Positions 1 through 9,107 of a stretch of 64,000 nucleotides of DNA are shown here, in pieces. Where the stretch lies: the NCBI RefSeq assembly GCF_007992715.1, contig NZ_BKAU01000005.1:372001-436000 (forward strand), in the 5' to 3' direction. A program made the position numbers and the translations under genes. The stretch's first letter is position 1. Each line of letters begins with the position of its first letter. Below the pieces are notes generated by a model, which saw nothing but the letters and a program-made list of their open reading frames with translations, was not told the origin of the DNA and did no database searches. The stretch is from Chitinophaga cymbidii (lineage in GTDB: Bacteria; Bacteroidota; Bacteroidia; Chitinophagales; Chitinophagaceae).

Positions 1-953
1 AACTTTACGCCCTTCGGCAGGCCCTTGGCTACTTCCTCCATCTTGGCCTTCACCTTATCGATCACGGCATCAGCGTTCTCTCCATACCGCATTACTACGA
101 TACCGCCTACACGCTCGCCTTCTCCGTCCTGATCAAAGATGCCGAGCCGGGTTTCGCCGGTCATCTGCACAGAAGCCACGTCGGCAACGCGGATGGGAAT
201 GCTGTTCTGATTTTTGACGGGGATGTTCTCGATCTCTTCCACGGATTTCAGGTAGCCGGAAGTTTTAATGATGTAGCCGATATCGCTTAGCTCGAACTTC
301 CTGCCGCCGGATTCGTTATTATTCGTCCGGATGGCATTGATCACTTCCGGGACGGACAGCCGGTAGTACAGCAGCTTGTTGGGGTCTACCGTGATTTGAT
401 ATTGCTTCTGGAAGCCGCCGAAGGAAGCGATCTCGCTGACGCCTTCCACATTCTGTAAGGCAAATTTCACGTACCAGTCCTGCAGGGCGCGTTGCTCCCC
501 GAGGTCCATGTTCGGCGCATCCAGCGTATACCAGAGGATATGCCCCACGCCAGTGCCATCGGGCCCGAGCTGCGGAGTGACGCCGGTGGGTAGGGTTGTG
601 GAAACTGTGCTGAGCCTTTCCAGTACACGTTCCCGGGCCCAGTATATATCCACATCATCGTTGAAGATGACGTAAATAAAACTCATGCCGAACATGGAGG
701 AGCCGCGCACATATTTGATCTTGGGCAGCCCCTGCAGGTTCGTTACCAGCGGGTAGGTGATCTGGTCTTCGATCAGCTGGGGGCCGCGGCCCATCCATTC
801 AGTGAATACGATCACCTGGTTTTCCGACAGGTCAGGGATGGCGTCTATAGGATTCTTTTTTACGGCAAAGATGCCCCAGGCGAATAATGCCGTAGCCATC
901 ACCAGCACAATAAACCGGTTTTTTAATGACCATTCTATAATACGATGTACCAT
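1..953 (-). CDS. cusA: CusA-type heavy-metal RND pump, inner-membrane subunit (3' end outside window)
   Basis: Proton-driven inner-membrane exporter subunit for Cu/Ag. The left window edge cuts it, so only about the first 317 residues are here. The start is the ATG at 951-953 (MVHRIIEWSLKNRF), followed by transmembrane helix 1 and the first periplasmic porter half. The segments YPLVTNLQGLPKIKYVRG, FGMSFIYVIFNDD, LGPDGTGVG and LQDWYVK follow the CusA pattern closely. The TM4 motif that separates Cu/Ag from Zn/Co/Cd pumps lies beyond the edge, so copper specificity rests on the porter similarity and on the copper-type neighbours. It is the last visible gene of a minus-strand run that begins near 6051 and follows the HMA gene by 74 bases. 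Confidence 0.9.
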   Translation of the reverse strand, partial: MVHRIIEWSLKNRFIVLVMATALFAWGIFAVKKNPIDAIPDLSENQVIVFTEWMGRGPQLIEDQITYPLVTNLQGLPKIKYVRGSSMFGMSFIYVIFNDDVDIYWARERVLERLSTVSTTLPTGVTPQLGPDGTGVGHILWYTLDAPNMDLGEQRALQDWYVKFALQNVEGVSEIASFGGFQKQYQITVDPNKLLYYRLSVPEVINAIRTNNNESGGRKFELSDIGYIIKTSGYLKSVEEIENIPVKNQNSIPIRVADVASVQMTGETRLGIFDQDGEGERVGGIVVMRYGENADAVIDKVKAKMEEVAKGLPKGVK

Positions 954-1027
954 ATCTCTGCTTTTCTTTTGAAGGACGCAGCGTGCAGACTGCTGCGTCC
1001 TGCCTGTTTGTTTTTGTTGCCTGTATG

Positions 1028-1402
1028 TTATTTATGGTGCTGATGGCCCGGCGCGGACGCAGCGGCGCCTTTGCGATCATACTGGCAGCATCCCGGCAGC
1101 TTCGCGTAAACGGAATCTGCGGCTTTGGCTTTTTCGGTATCATGGCCGGCAGCAGCGATTTTCTGCTGTACGGCATCGCTGCTTACCTTCACTGGGTCCA
1201 GCGATACAGTCATCATTTTGGTTTCAACGCTCCATTCAGCCTTAGAAACCCCGTCAATGGCAGCGGCTTTTTCAATCCTTTTTTTGCACATGTTGCAGTT
1301 GCCGTAAACTTTGAAGGTTTCTTTTTTGGCAGATTGGGCAAAGGCGCCGGAAGTACCAACAAAAGCAAGCATAGCGACGAGAAGAGATAATAGTTTGTTC
1401 AT
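1028..1402 (-). CDS. Secreted heavy-metal-associated (HMA) domain protein
   Basis: Probable periplasmic metallochaperone of 124 residues. Residues 1-23 are a signal peptide ending AFAQ. The HMA fold follows, with the metal-binding loop GNCNMCKKR; the two cysteines are at 36 and 39, the canonical CxxC pair for Cu(I) or Zn(II). A second cluster (PGCCQYD) and a His-rich tail (GHQHHK) could add ligands. It sits directly between the CusA gene and the YncE-like gene with 12-74 base gaps, so it probably hands metal to the RND system. The family is clear; the transported metal is inferred from neighbours. Confidence 0.88.
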   Translation of the reverse strand: MNKLLSLLVAMLAFVGTSGAFAQSAKKETFKVYGNCNMCKKRIEKAAAIDGVSKAEWSVETKMMTVSLDPVKVSSDAVQQKIAAAGHDTEKAKAADSVYAKLPGCCQYDRKGAAASAPGHQHHK

Positions 1403-1414
1403 TTTTATGATGGT

Positions 1415-2503
1415 TTATTGTTTGATTACGATGCCGTTCGGCTTTTTGCCAACCGGGATGTCTTTTATTTTGACGTGATCCGCCACCTTTAATACAGAAA
1501 CGCTGGCAGCAAGTTGGTTCGTGACGTAAGCCGTGCTGCCGTCGCTGGTGAACGCTACTGCATGCGCGCCGGCGCCGGCCTGGAACTTGCCCCCGTGTAC
1601 CCATTGGTTACCAGACGCGTCCAGGGTCCAGAAGTGTACCTGGCCGTTGTCAGGATCGGTCACCCACAGTTCCTTTTTTGAGGCAAGATGGGCTGCACTT
1701 CCCGGCATAAAGCCGAGCGGGATGGTCTGTACTACAGCATTGGTGGCCACATCTATTACACTGATGCTTTGCCCGTCTTCGTTGTCCAGGTACATTTTGC
1801 CGTCAAACCCTACCCATGCGCCCACGGGGTTCTCACCTACGGGAATGGTAGCCAGTATGGCTTTTGAGGCGGGATCGATGACGGAAACAGTATTGTCGCC
1901 GCCGTTGGCCACATACGCCTTTGTGCCGTCAGCCGAAAAAGTGACTTCCGCAGGCTCCATGCCTACGCGGATGGTGTTTTTCAGGGTATAATTCTGTGCA
2001 TCGAATACCAGTACCTTTCCTTCCATCTCCATTTGAGAAGTCCAGATTTCGCAGCCATCCGGCGAGAAGGCGGCGTTGTGATTCATGGCCGGCACTTCCA
2101 GGTTTTTAATGATAGTGCCCTTCAGGCCGTCTATGATCAGCACTTTGCCTTTCATGCCACCCATGTTCCCGGCATGACCCGCGCTAAGATCAGTACCTGG
2201 TACGCCTATGGCGATGCGGCTTACCTCAAAAATGCTGAAAACAGATGCATGGTGCGGCCACATGGCCATATTGCCCGGGGAAGTCATTAACTCGATGGTT
2301 TCTGCCACGGTATTATCAGCTAGCTTAATGACCGAAACTGTACTGCTTTCTCCATTTACTATGTAGGCGGCCGGGTAGTTGATGTTCTTTTCTGGCATAT
2401 CCATGTCGTCCATTTTGTGCCTTCTGCACGCGGCGACCGTTACTGTCAAAAAAAACAGAATTACACCAGCCATCACAATTGCATAGCGTTTGCTCAATTG
2501 CAT
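1415..2503 (-). CDS. YncE-like seven-bladed beta-propeller lipoprotein
   Basis: About 362 residues. I chose the ATG at 2503 (MQLSKRYAIVMAG) over an in-frame TTG two codons upstream. The N-terminus is a lipoprotein signal with lipobox VAAC, followed by a short His/Met segment (RRHKMDDMDMPEKN) typical of copper-handling proteins. The rest consists of repeated propeller blades of the YVTN/YncE family, e.g. KAYVANGGDNTVSVIDPASK and TAYVTNQLAASVSVLK. These proteins act in the periplasm as metal-responsive or binding scaffolds, and their biochemical role is unsettled. It lies in the copper operon between the HMA and HYC_CC_PP genes. Confidence 0.85.
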   Translation of the reverse strand: MQLSKRYAIVMAGVILFFLTVTVAACRRHKMDDMDMPEKNINYPAAYIVNGESSTVSVIKLADNTVAETIELMTSPGNMAMWPHHASVFSIFEVSRIAIGVPGTDLSAGHAGNMGGMKGKVLIIDGLKGTIIKNLEVPAMNHNAAFSPDGCEIWTSQMEMEGKVLVFDAQNYTLKNTIRVGMEPAEVTFSADGTKAYVANGGDNTVSVIDPASKAILATIPVGENPVGAWVGFDGKMYLDNEDGQSISVIDVATNAVVQTIPLGFMPGSAAHLASKKELWVTDPDNGQVHFWTLDASGNQWVHGGKFQAGAGAHAVAFTSDGSTAYVTNQLAASVSVLKVADHVKIKDIPVGKKPNGIVIKQ

Positions 2504-2608
2504 AACCAAATTATTATTCAGAAAAAAAGAAAGTATGTAGCGGGAATTACCGGGCGCCTCAATGCTACAGAGGACTTGTATGAGCAGGGTGCGGGATCTG
2601 GGGTAAGA

Positions 2609-3007
2609 TCAAATGCGGAATGTGCAATAAAAGATATGGGCGGGGACTTTGCTACTTCGTGGAGGTGCGTGCCCGGTAGGATGTTCCACTGCAACAGAAA
2701 CGGGAAACACCTTTGGAAGGTCAATGTATGAAACGGGAGTAGCAACAACCGCCAGCTGCATGAATTGAAAGACACTCTCGGAGATTTTCTGGTCTTTCTC
2801 CAGCTTCACCGTTTTATGAATGTCTTTGCAGCATTTTTTGGCGCATGCACTATTTTCTTCGGAACCGCATTTACTGCATTTTTTTGCTTCATGCTCCCAG
2901 AACTTCACGTCCACCAGTTTTCCCATGCAATAGTGCATGTGAAATGTGGCGCCGGTTGACGTTCCAATGTAGAACAGGGCCAAAATCAGTATGAGGAACC
3001 GTTTCAT
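2609..3007 (-). CDS. HYC_CC_PP family small secreted protein (copy 1)
   Basis: 132 residues from the ATG at 3007 (MKRFLILILALFYIG); an upstream TTG would add three residues. A signal peptide is followed by the family's three hallmarks: HYC in TFHMHYCMGKLV, CC in CAKKCCKDI, and PP near the C-terminus (HAPPRSSK). It also carries a CSKCG pair and a further Cys-rich stretch, giving a plausible metal or redox centre. Members are found beside copper/zinc efflux genes in Bacteroidota, but the function is unknown. A second copy lies at 5656-6051, so this operon carries the family twice. Confidence 0.8.
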   Translation of the reverse strand: MKRFLILILALFYIGTSTGATFHMHYCMGKLVDVKFWEHEAKKCSKCGSEENSACAKKCCKDIHKTVKLEKDQKISESVFQFMQLAVVATPVSYIDLPKVFPVSVAVEHPTGHAPPRSSKVPAHIFYCTFRI

Positions 3008-3106
3008 CTGTGGCAAAAATATGGGGAAATCCCGGATTTACTGTTATATAATTTTGCGATATTTTTATATTTTATCCGTTGAATAAATTCATATCCAACT
3101 GATTAT

Positions 3107-3139
3107 CAAAGCCAGGAGGAGATTTTCCTCCTGGCTTTG
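3107..3139. terminator. Strong stem-loop, probable terminator or processing site
   Basis: A perfect 14-bp inverted repeat (3107-3120 and 3126-3139, arms CAAAGCCAGGAGGA and its complement) with a 5-base loop lies just downstream of the Csp-like gene that ends at 3145 on the minus strand. There is no strong T run on either side, so it may be a leaky terminator or an mRNA-stabilising hairpin between operon segments. Confidence 0.6.
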
Positions 3140-3144
3140 CTGTG

Positions 3145-3483
3145 TTAGGCATGTTCTGCCATTTGCGCACAGGTCTCTGCGCATTTCCTGCAAGCTTCCG
3201 CGCAAGCCCGGCAATGCTCCATGTGGGCATGTTTTTCGCATTCCTCCGCGCAACGGTTACACGCATCGGCGCATAACTGACATATCTGGGCGGATAATTC
3301 CCCGCCCAGGCTCATGACCTGCGCGGCAGCGTTGCAGATTGCGGCGCATTCAAGATCAAGCTGTATGCACCTGGTCAGTTCTCTAACATCCTGCTCATGC
3401 AGGCAGGAAGTGGCGCAATGGTTGCAAATGACCGCGCATTCGTTACATGCGTTGATACATTCCTGAAAATGTTGATGAGGCAT
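3145..3483 (-). CDS. Four-helix-bundle copper storage protein (Csp-like)
   Basis: 112 residues with 19 cysteines, spaced every 3-4 residues along amphipathic helices (CNACNECAVICNHC-type pattern; cysteines at 9, 13, 16, 20, 23, 27, 39, 46, 50, 68, 71, 75, 78, 82, 91, 94, 98, 101 and 105). This is the signature of Csp proteins, which line the inside of a four-helix bundle with thiolates and store many Cu(I) ions. There is no signal peptide, so it matches the cytosolic Csp3 type and not exported Csp1. It is flanked by a DUF305 gene upstream and by the hairpin at 3107-3139. The start ATG at 3483 is the only good one. Confidence 0.88.
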   Translation of the reverse strand: MPHQHFQECINACNECAVICNHCATSCLHEQDVRELTRCIQLDLECAAICNAAAQVMSLGGELSAQICQLCADACNRCAEECEKHAHMEHCRACAEACRKCAETCAQMAEHA

Positions 3484-3518
3484 AATGAAATATTTAGTGG
3501 TTTAAAAATATTACAACG

Positions 3519-4010
3519 CTATTTTCCTTCTTTCATCTCCTGTAGTTTGGCTTTCATCTGATCAATCTCTGATTGTTGGCTGGTGATGATAGTTCTGCAT
3601 AATTCCTGAATTTCCGGATCCTTTACTACGGCCTCTTTCGCCATAAGAATGGCGCCAGCATGGTGCGGAATCATAGATCGCAGAAATTGCCTGTCAGTCA
3701 CTCCTGCCTGGTACCTGATTAGCAGGAAGAATATTATCGTCGCCAGCCCACCGGTTACCAGCAAAAGGCCGTTCAGCTTTTTATTTGCATACATTGACCG
3801 CATCAATAAAAGCTCGAATATCAACATAGGGCTGGCCATTAGCCCCGCCATATAAAACTGGTTGACGTTCGGAACGACGTTAGAAAAGCTGTTGACCATG
3901 GCGTACATTAAAACGTACATTGATATGAAAGAGAGGATCACCATGAAAAGCAACTTGCGGTAATTACTACGTCTTTCATGCTGCATTCCTTTTTCATGCT
4001 CGTTTTCCAT
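3519..4010 (-). CDS. DUF305 domain membrane protein
   Basis: 163 residues. A short charged N-terminus is followed by three hydrophobic segments (about residues 19-40, 53-72 and 80-98) and a C-terminal DUF305 helical domain with the family core RSMIPHHAGAILMAKEA. The paired histidines after Ile-Pro and the Met/His content suit metal binding in the periplasm. DUF305 proteins are regularly encoded with copper resistance genes, but no reaction is known. It is 28 bases from the outer-membrane protein gene upstream and 35 bases from the Csp-like gene downstream, so probably co-transcribed. Confidence 0.85.
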   Translation of the reverse strand: MENEHEKGMQHERRSNYRKLLFMVILSFISMYVLMYAMVNSFSNVVPNVNQFYMAGLMASPMLIFELLLMRSMYANKKLNGLLLVTGGLATIIFFLLIRYQAGVTDRQFLRSMIPHHAGAILMAKEAVVKDPEIQELCRTIITSQQSEIDQMKAKLQEMKEGK

Positions 4011-4038
4011 AATTTATTATTTAAGTAAGAAAATATCG

Positions 4039-5460
4039 TTAATTCTTCATGTTCATCTTCATAAGCCCGGGATACAATCTTAGGTAAACCTGGAGTGCCA
4101 TCGGGTTTTTGCCGTATAGATCATGCAGGTCTTTGCTGTCGAAGAATACACTGAATTGTCCGCCGAGGGCAAGGCGCGTTTTGGCAAATGAAAACAGGTC
4201 GTAGCTAATGCCCGCTGATAATGCATTTACGGGGAATAGTGTCCCTTCTCCATATTTAAGCGGATCGAGATCCAGTTCCTCGGATGACTTCTGTACCCAT
4301 TCATACCGGGTGGATAATTCCGCTTTTCTCAAACGGAGCGTACCTTCCAGGAGGAAGGCGTTTTCCCCGTCATGTCCGGCGGTTTTGTTCAGCCCCCACA
4401 GCGTTGTTACATTAAGCCAGTTGTCATTTCGCATGGGCAGGCTGTAGATGGCGGAAGCTGTGGTGCGGTTCACGTCTTCGTCCGCATGCAGCAACTCGGG
4501 GCTTTTGATAAAACCGTGGGAAACCAGGAAGGCCCAGTTCCGGGATGGATTGAACGACAGGCGACCGCTCCAGGAATCGAATCGCATCTTATCGAAATTA
4601 TACCTGTTTTCGTCAGGCTCCCGGCCGGTGAAAAGAGAACCCTCCACTTTGAATTTATCCAGCCTGACGCCGAGCGTTGCCACGCCGAAGGTGATGTGCG
4701 TACCGTCATTCCAGTGATGGCTGATCGGTGCATCCGGGTAGGACAGCGCTGACGGCCTGTGCATGAAGGCAACGGATCCAATGGCCGGTTCCCCGGGGTA
4801 ACCGAAATAGACGAATGCATCCACCTTTTTTGAAAAAGCATATGAATAGCTGACGGAAATTTCGGAGAAAAGATCATGGGGGTGCTGTCGGTCCACCAGC
4901 GGTTCTCCTTCCCAGCTTTCCCCAGACTGGAACAGGAGCGGGTAGCCGTTGCCGCCTTCGGTTATGCGGTCCAGGGAAATCATCACGTTGTAGTGGAACA
5001 AGCCTTTCCGGCCCACTTTCCGTTGTGCCATCATCATAAACCAATTCGGGGCATCGAACTGATCATCCCCGCGGGTACCTCTGTTGCCGGCATCCTGTTT
5101 GGTGTAACGGAGAAACAGGTTGCCGTGTACCATATACATCCATTTTTTGGAATGGAACATATATCCGTACATCGGGGAAGCGTCCGGCAGCCACGCGGTT
5201 CCCGAACCGTTGCGGTTCATGGGCAGGTTAAGCGAAAAAGCATGGCTCATGGGAACTTTCATAGGCATGTCCATTTCCATTTTACCACTATCGCTCATGT
5301 TATGTTTATCATGCATCGAACTGTCCATCACCGGCTTTTGGGGTTTGGTGGTTTTTTTCGCAGGTTTTTTAGGGGTTTGAGGTCTGTGATGCTCATGCTG
5401 TGCATACAGGACGCCTGAAAAACAAACCAATGCGAACAGTAAGAATAGTATCTTGTTCAT
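4039..5460 (-). CDS. Met/His-rich outer-membrane beta-barrel protein of copper operon
   Basis: 473 residues. A signal peptide (cleavage near LYAQ, residue 21) is followed by a low-complexity region rich in His, Met, Lys and Pro (HEHHRPQTPKKP, then MHDKHNMSDSGKMEMDM-like composition up to residue 72) that looks like a metal-scavenging arm. The rest is alternating aromatic/polar strands consistent with a beta-barrel, ending LRLYPGLMKMNMKN. I do not recognise a named transporter family; similar proteins occur with Cus and DUF305 genes in Bacteroidota. It could be a porin-like exit or a surface metal trap. Confidence 0.75.
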   Translation of the reverse strand: MNKILFLLFALVCFSGVLYAQHEHHRPQTPKKPAKKTTKPQKPVMDSSMHDKHNMSDSGKMEMDMPMKVPMSHAFSLNLPMNRNGSGTAWLPDASPMYGYMFHSKKWMYMVHGNLFLRYTKQDAGNRGTRGDDQFDAPNWFMMMAQRKVGRKGLFHYNVMISLDRITEGGNGYPLLFQSGESWEGEPLVDRQHPHDLFSEISVSYSYAFSKKVDAFVYFGYPGEPAIGSVAFMHRPSALSYPDAPISHHWNDGTHITFGVATLGVRLDKFKVEGSLFTGREPDENRYNFDKMRFDSWSGRLSFNPSRNWAFLVSHGFIKSPELLHADEDVNRTTASAIYSLPMRNDNWLNVTTLWGLNKTAGHDGENAFLLEGTLRLRKAELSTRYEWVQKSSEELDLDPLKYGEGTLFPVNALSAGISYDLFSFAKTRLALGGQFSVFFDSKDLHDLYGKNPMALQVYLRLYPGLMKMNMKN

Positions 5461-5655
5461 ACATTATTATTTATTCCTGTGAGTGAAAAGCCAATCCTGG
5501 AAAGCAGCAGAAAAAGTTCTGTCGAGACTGCGTATACAATTTCATAACCAGATGGTCTATTTGTTGATAGAGCAGGGTATTGTCTTTTAAACGCCGGCGC
5601 GAGTCGCAGAAGTGACAATCTCTGCATCACCTAAAGTGGGGTAAGCGTTTTTTGA

Positions 5656-6051
5656 TCAGATCCGGAAATTCTGATACTGTAAAAATAAAGAAGGGTGTAT
5701 AGGTGGCGGATGATTGGCGGTATTGGCGCGTACTGAGGTGTGCGAAAAAGAAACAAAAAGCGTATTGCCATGTAAGAATATATTTAGTAGGGTGGTCACT
5801 GCGTTGGGCATTGCAAAGACCGTAGGCATGTGGCTATCATCGGACCTTGAACTGGAAATTGATACATCTTTGCAACAGCCGCTACTGAGCGCTGTATGTC
5901 TTTCCATTCCACATTTACCACATGACCCGTTCTCACCAGTAAAAAGGCTCACACTCTCCAGTTCGTCCATGCAATAATGCTGGTATATAGTTATTCCGCT
6001 CACGAAAATGAGGTAGGATACGGCTAATATAACAGTACATACGCGTTTCAT
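5656..6051 (-). CDS. HYC_CC_PP family small secreted protein (copy 2)
   Basis: 131 residues from the ATG at 6051 (MKRVCTVILAVSYLIF); a TTG four codons upstream is also possible. After the signal peptide come the family hallmarks: QHYCMDELE, CGKCG, SGCCKD, and a C-terminal PPP (NHPPPIHP). It is a diverged paralogue of the protein at 2609-3007 in the same operon. It is the first gene of the minus-strand copper run and is separated from the outer-membrane protein by about 195 bases, so it may have its own transcript. Function unknown; metal or thiol binding is inferred from the cysteines. Confidence 0.75.
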   Translation of the reverse strand: MKRVCTVILAVSYLIFVSGITIYQHYCMDELESVSLFTGENGSCGKCGMERHTALSSGCCKDVSISSSRSDDSHMPTVFAMPNAVTTLLNIFLHGNTLFVSFSHTSVRANTANHPPPIHPSLFLQYQNFRI

Positions 6052-6663
6052 GTGGAAAGTCAATAACCATCACGCCGAAAAATTATACCACTTTCTTTGC
6101 AGGGCTGTCCTTTCTTTAAATCATATTGCTTTTTATAATATAAAATTATAATAATCAACAATATATGCATAGGCTTATTCAGATAGAAGGATTATATGTG
6201 TGTTTTGTGTTAGGCGCAAAGAGGAACTATATCTACGAAACGGGAACTAAGAGCGGTGCAGGCTGGGTGGATTACTTATAGAGTTTTTCTTTCTTACAAA
6301 AAGGAACTTCAGACTGAAATCACCATCTTTTTTATTCTTTACATAGTCAGGGCAAATATATTAAAATTAAAGGGCAGTTTTTTAGCTGTCCGTCAGTTGG
6401 ATTCCTATGCCAGAGATCCTGCTTTATATTCTGCCTTTTCAACTGCCATTTGAATTTCTTCCTTGACTGTCAAGAGCCATTAACTACATGGTTTCACAGG
6501 GATGAATTGGCCATTTCACAGGACATTTCCAGTTCCTTTACCGATTGAACAATGTTACCAGTGATAAGAAAAATCCCAGCAGGCGGGGTTTCTCCGGCTT
6601 CAGACAATAACTAATATGCCGGCTTACTCACAACTTTACAAACTTTAAAAGCTATATTGCTTT
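6052..6663. other. Divergent intergenic region, no gene recognised
   Basis: About 610 AT-rich bases between the minus-strand copper run and the plus-strand two-component operon. Short open frames occur, but none has a recognisable protein, a start context or a conserved motif. It must hold promoters for both directions, yet I see no convincing TTG-N19-TAnnTTTG pair. It may be decayed sequence. Confidence 0.5.
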
Positions 6664-7338
6664 ATGAAGATACTGATCATTGAAGATGAGAAGGAGCTGG
6701 CAACCAATATTGCCGCTTATTTAAAGGCGGAAAACTATCGGTGCGAATTTGCAGAAACCTTTAGATCAGCGATTGAAAAAGTAAGTGTTTATGAATATGA
6801 TTGCATCCTGTTAGATCTGATGCTGCCGGATGGGGACGGGTTAAAAATACTGGAAGCATTAAAAAAAGAGAATAAGCAGGATGGCATTATTATTATCTCT
6901 ACAAAGCAGGCTATTGAAGACAAAATAGCTGGTTTGAAGTCAGGTGCAGATGATTACCTGACAAAGCCCTTTCATCTTTCGGAATTAAGTGCCAGAATAT
7001 ATTCAGTAATTCGAAGGAAACAATTTAATAATGCCAATCATTTGCAGATCAATGAAATTGACATTGACCTGCTTGAAAAGCTGGTCACCGTAAACGGGCA
7101 AAAGGTGCAGCTTACGAAAAAAGAATATGACCTGCTGATCTTTCTGACCGGCAATAAAAAAAGAGTGATATCAAAAGCTGCCTTGGCGGAGCATTTATCA
7201 GGTGACATGGCAGATATGCTGGATAACTATGATTTTGTCTATGCTCACATCAAAAACCTGAAGAAAAAGCTGGCCGACGCAGGAAGTGCTGACTATATAA
7301 AGACAGTTTACGGGATGGGTTATAAATGGGATGCATGA
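6664..7338 (+). CDS. OmpR/PhoB-family response regulator (cassette A)
   Basis: 224 residues. The N-terminal receiver domain has acidic pocket EDE (residues 7-9), phospho-acceptor Asp51 in CILLDLMLP and Lys101 in DDYLTKPF. A C-terminal winged helix (about residues 125-224) ends YIKTVYGMGYKWDA. It should bind DNA once phosphorylated by the kinase encoded next, whose ATG overlaps this stop (ATGA at 7335-7338). It is a close paralogue of the regulator at 33368-34036. Downstream genes encode an RND pump and a PAP2 phosphatase, which are the likely targets. Confidence 0.93.
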   Translation: MKILIIEDEKELATNIAAYLKAENYRCEFAETFRSAIEKVSVYEYDCILLDLMLPDGDGLKILEALKKENKQDGIIIISTKQAIEDKIAGLKSGADDYLTKPFHLSELSARIYSVIRRKQFNNANHLQINEIDIDLLEKLVTVNGQKVQLTKKEYDLLIFLTGNKKRVISKAALAEHLSGDMADMLDNYDFVYAHIKNLKKKLADAGSADYIKTVYGMGYKWDA

Positions 7339-8600
7339 ACAGGCTACTTAACAAAACACTTCTCTATTATACTTTCTTTTCAGCAGTTATTCTGCTGATA
7401 AGTGCTCCCGTTTTTTATGGGATGTTACAAAAATTGTATACGGATGATGTGGATGAGGCGATCATGTTGCGAAAAAAAGAATTCCTGACAAATAACATTG
7501 CTACGCTCACTGGAAATGATATTCCAACATGGAACAAATTTAACCGGGATATAAGAATACTCCCGGATACTATTACCAGCCAGCCGAAAGACACTATTAT
7601 CCAGGAAACATTTCTTGATGTACTGGCACCTGAATGGGAGCCGTACCGGGTATTGTATACCAATGTTGAAATACAGGGTAACAGTTACGTACTAATGATA
7701 CAATTGAACCTGGTAGAGTCTGAGGATCTTATTAAAGCAATAGTGTGGATATACCTTGGGGTACTCGTTGGATTGCTGATCGTTATTTTCTTTCTTACCC
7801 GGTTCATTTCTAATCGCCTTTGGAAGCCGTTTTATACAACCTTGCAGCTTATTGACCAGTTCAACCTGGAGAAACTGGTCACTCCACGATTTGACGAAGT
7901 CAATACCTACGAGTTTCAAAAGCTAAATCAGGGATTGAACAAGCTGATTAGTGAAAGTCTCCGTTCTTTTTCGGCTCAAAAGGTTTTTACGCAAAATGCA
8001 GCGCATGAATTACAAACGCCCCTCGCTGTATTGCAATCCAAATTAGACCTTCTGATGCAGGACGAATCACTTACCTCATCGCAGGCCGCTGTAGTCCAGT
8101 CTTTATATGATTCTACCTCAAGGCTTTCACGGATCAATAAAAACCTCCTGTTGCTGGCTAAAATAGAGAACAACCAGTTCGCTGATACGGAGAAAGTCAA
8201 CATAAGCGAATTGATCAACGAAGTATTGCCCTATTTTACCGAACAGGCGGATGGGAAAAAGCTGAGCATAACAACCAGCTTGCAAACAGCAATAAACCTG
8301 CTCTCCAATAAAGGCCTTACCGAAATATTAATCAACAATTTTATTCTTAATGCCATCCGGCATAATGTGGAGGGCGGCCGTATTATCATTATTTCAGCAC
8401 CGGACCGCCTGGTCATTCAAAATACCGGAATTGAACATCCCCTTGATACTGCCATGTTATACAGCCGTTTCGGGAAAAATGCTACTGATACCCGTAATAA
8501 CGGGCTTGGTTTAGCGATCGCCAAAGAGATTTGTGACCGATATAACTGGCAGATCACCTATCAGTACGATGGGCTCCATAATTTCTCCATTCTTTTCTAA
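7335..8600 (+). CDS. Membrane sensor histidine kinase (cassette A)
   Basis: 421 residues starting at the ATG that overlaps the regulator stop; an in-frame ATG three codons earlier (7326) is less likely. Two transmembrane helices (about residues 8-30 and 133-155) bracket a roughly 100-residue periplasmic sensor. A HisKA domain follows, with His224 in the H box NAAHELQTPLAVLQ, and then an HATPase domain (N box NFILNAIRHN, G box GLGLAIAKEIC). It phosphorylates the preceding regulator. The signal is unknown; metal, cationic peptide or envelope stress are inferences from the operon. Confidence 0.92.
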   Translation: MNRLLNKTLLYYTFFSAVILLISAPVFYGMLQKLYTDDVDEAIMLRKKEFLTNNIATLTGNDIPTWNKFNRDIRILPDTITSQPKDTIIQETFLDVLAPEWEPYRVLYTNVEIQGNSYVLMIQLNLVESEDLIKAIVWIYLGVLVGLLIVIFFLTRFISNRLWKPFYTTLQLIDQFNLEKLVTPRFDEVNTYEFQKLNQGLNKLISESLRSFSAQKVFTQNAAHELQTPLAVLQSKLDLLMQDESLTSSQAAVVQSLYDSTSRLSRINKNLLLLAKIENNQFADTEKVNISELINEVLPYFTEQADGKKLSITTSLQTAINLLSNKGLTEILINNFILNAIRHNVEGGRIIIISAPDRLVIQNTGIEHPLDTAMLYSRFGKNATDTRNNGLGLAIAKEICDRYNWQITYQYDGLHNFSILF

Positions 8601-8653
8601 AATTCAGAGAATCTACTAAATCTGCTTTCAATTTCGTATTCAAATCTTCTACA

Positions 8654-9085
8654 ATGAATACGAAAAATTACTTGGTTGCGGCTGTATTACTGGCCGCTAC
8701 GATCATGGCTGGATGCTCGCAGAAAGGAAATCCACCTGAGAAAATAGTAGCAGCCTTTAAAAAGCTACATCCGCAGGCAACCATTGAAAAATGGAATGAT
8801 GAACCGCCTGTTTGGGAGGCAAAATACAAAGACGCAACAGGAAGTGGCGCAGTGTCCTTTGATAAGAATGGTGTAGTCACCGAAACAGAACTGGTAATCA
8901 ATGAAGACCAGTTGCCTGCCCAGCCGGCTATACCGGACTATATTCAGGCCAATTACAAGGAAAAATTACAGCGTTGTGAAAAAATTGTTACCGCGGATGG
9001 AACAACTACCTATGAGATCCAGATAACAGGTAAAGAAATCGTTTTTGATGCACAGGGAAAATTTTTACAGGAGGAAGCTGATTGA
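8654..9085 (+). CDS. PepSY-like domain lipoprotein
   Basis: 143 residues. A lipoprotein signal with lipobox IMAGC (Cys21) is followed by two PepSY-like repeats (PF11396 style) with the characteristic FKKLHPQATIEKW and an aromatic/acidic second half. Such periplasmic proteins often lie beside two-component systems in Bacteroidota and may modulate the kinase, but no activity is proven. It lies 53 bases after the kinase and 22 bases before the TolC gene, consistent with one operon. Confidence 0.85.
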   Translation: MNTKNYLVAAVLLAATIMAGCSQKGNPPEKIVAAFKKLHPQATIEKWNDEPPVWEAKYKDATGSGAVSFDKNGVVTETELVINEDQLPAQPAIPDYIQANYKEKLQRCEKIVTADGTTTYEIQITGKEIVFDAQGKFLQEEAD

Positions 9086-9107
9086 TTGTACCATATTTCT
9101 GCTAGTT

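Noticed and set aside
6256..6453. 65-codon open frame in the divergent intergenic region
   Set aside because: No signal, motif or plausible start context; AT-rich random-looking composition.
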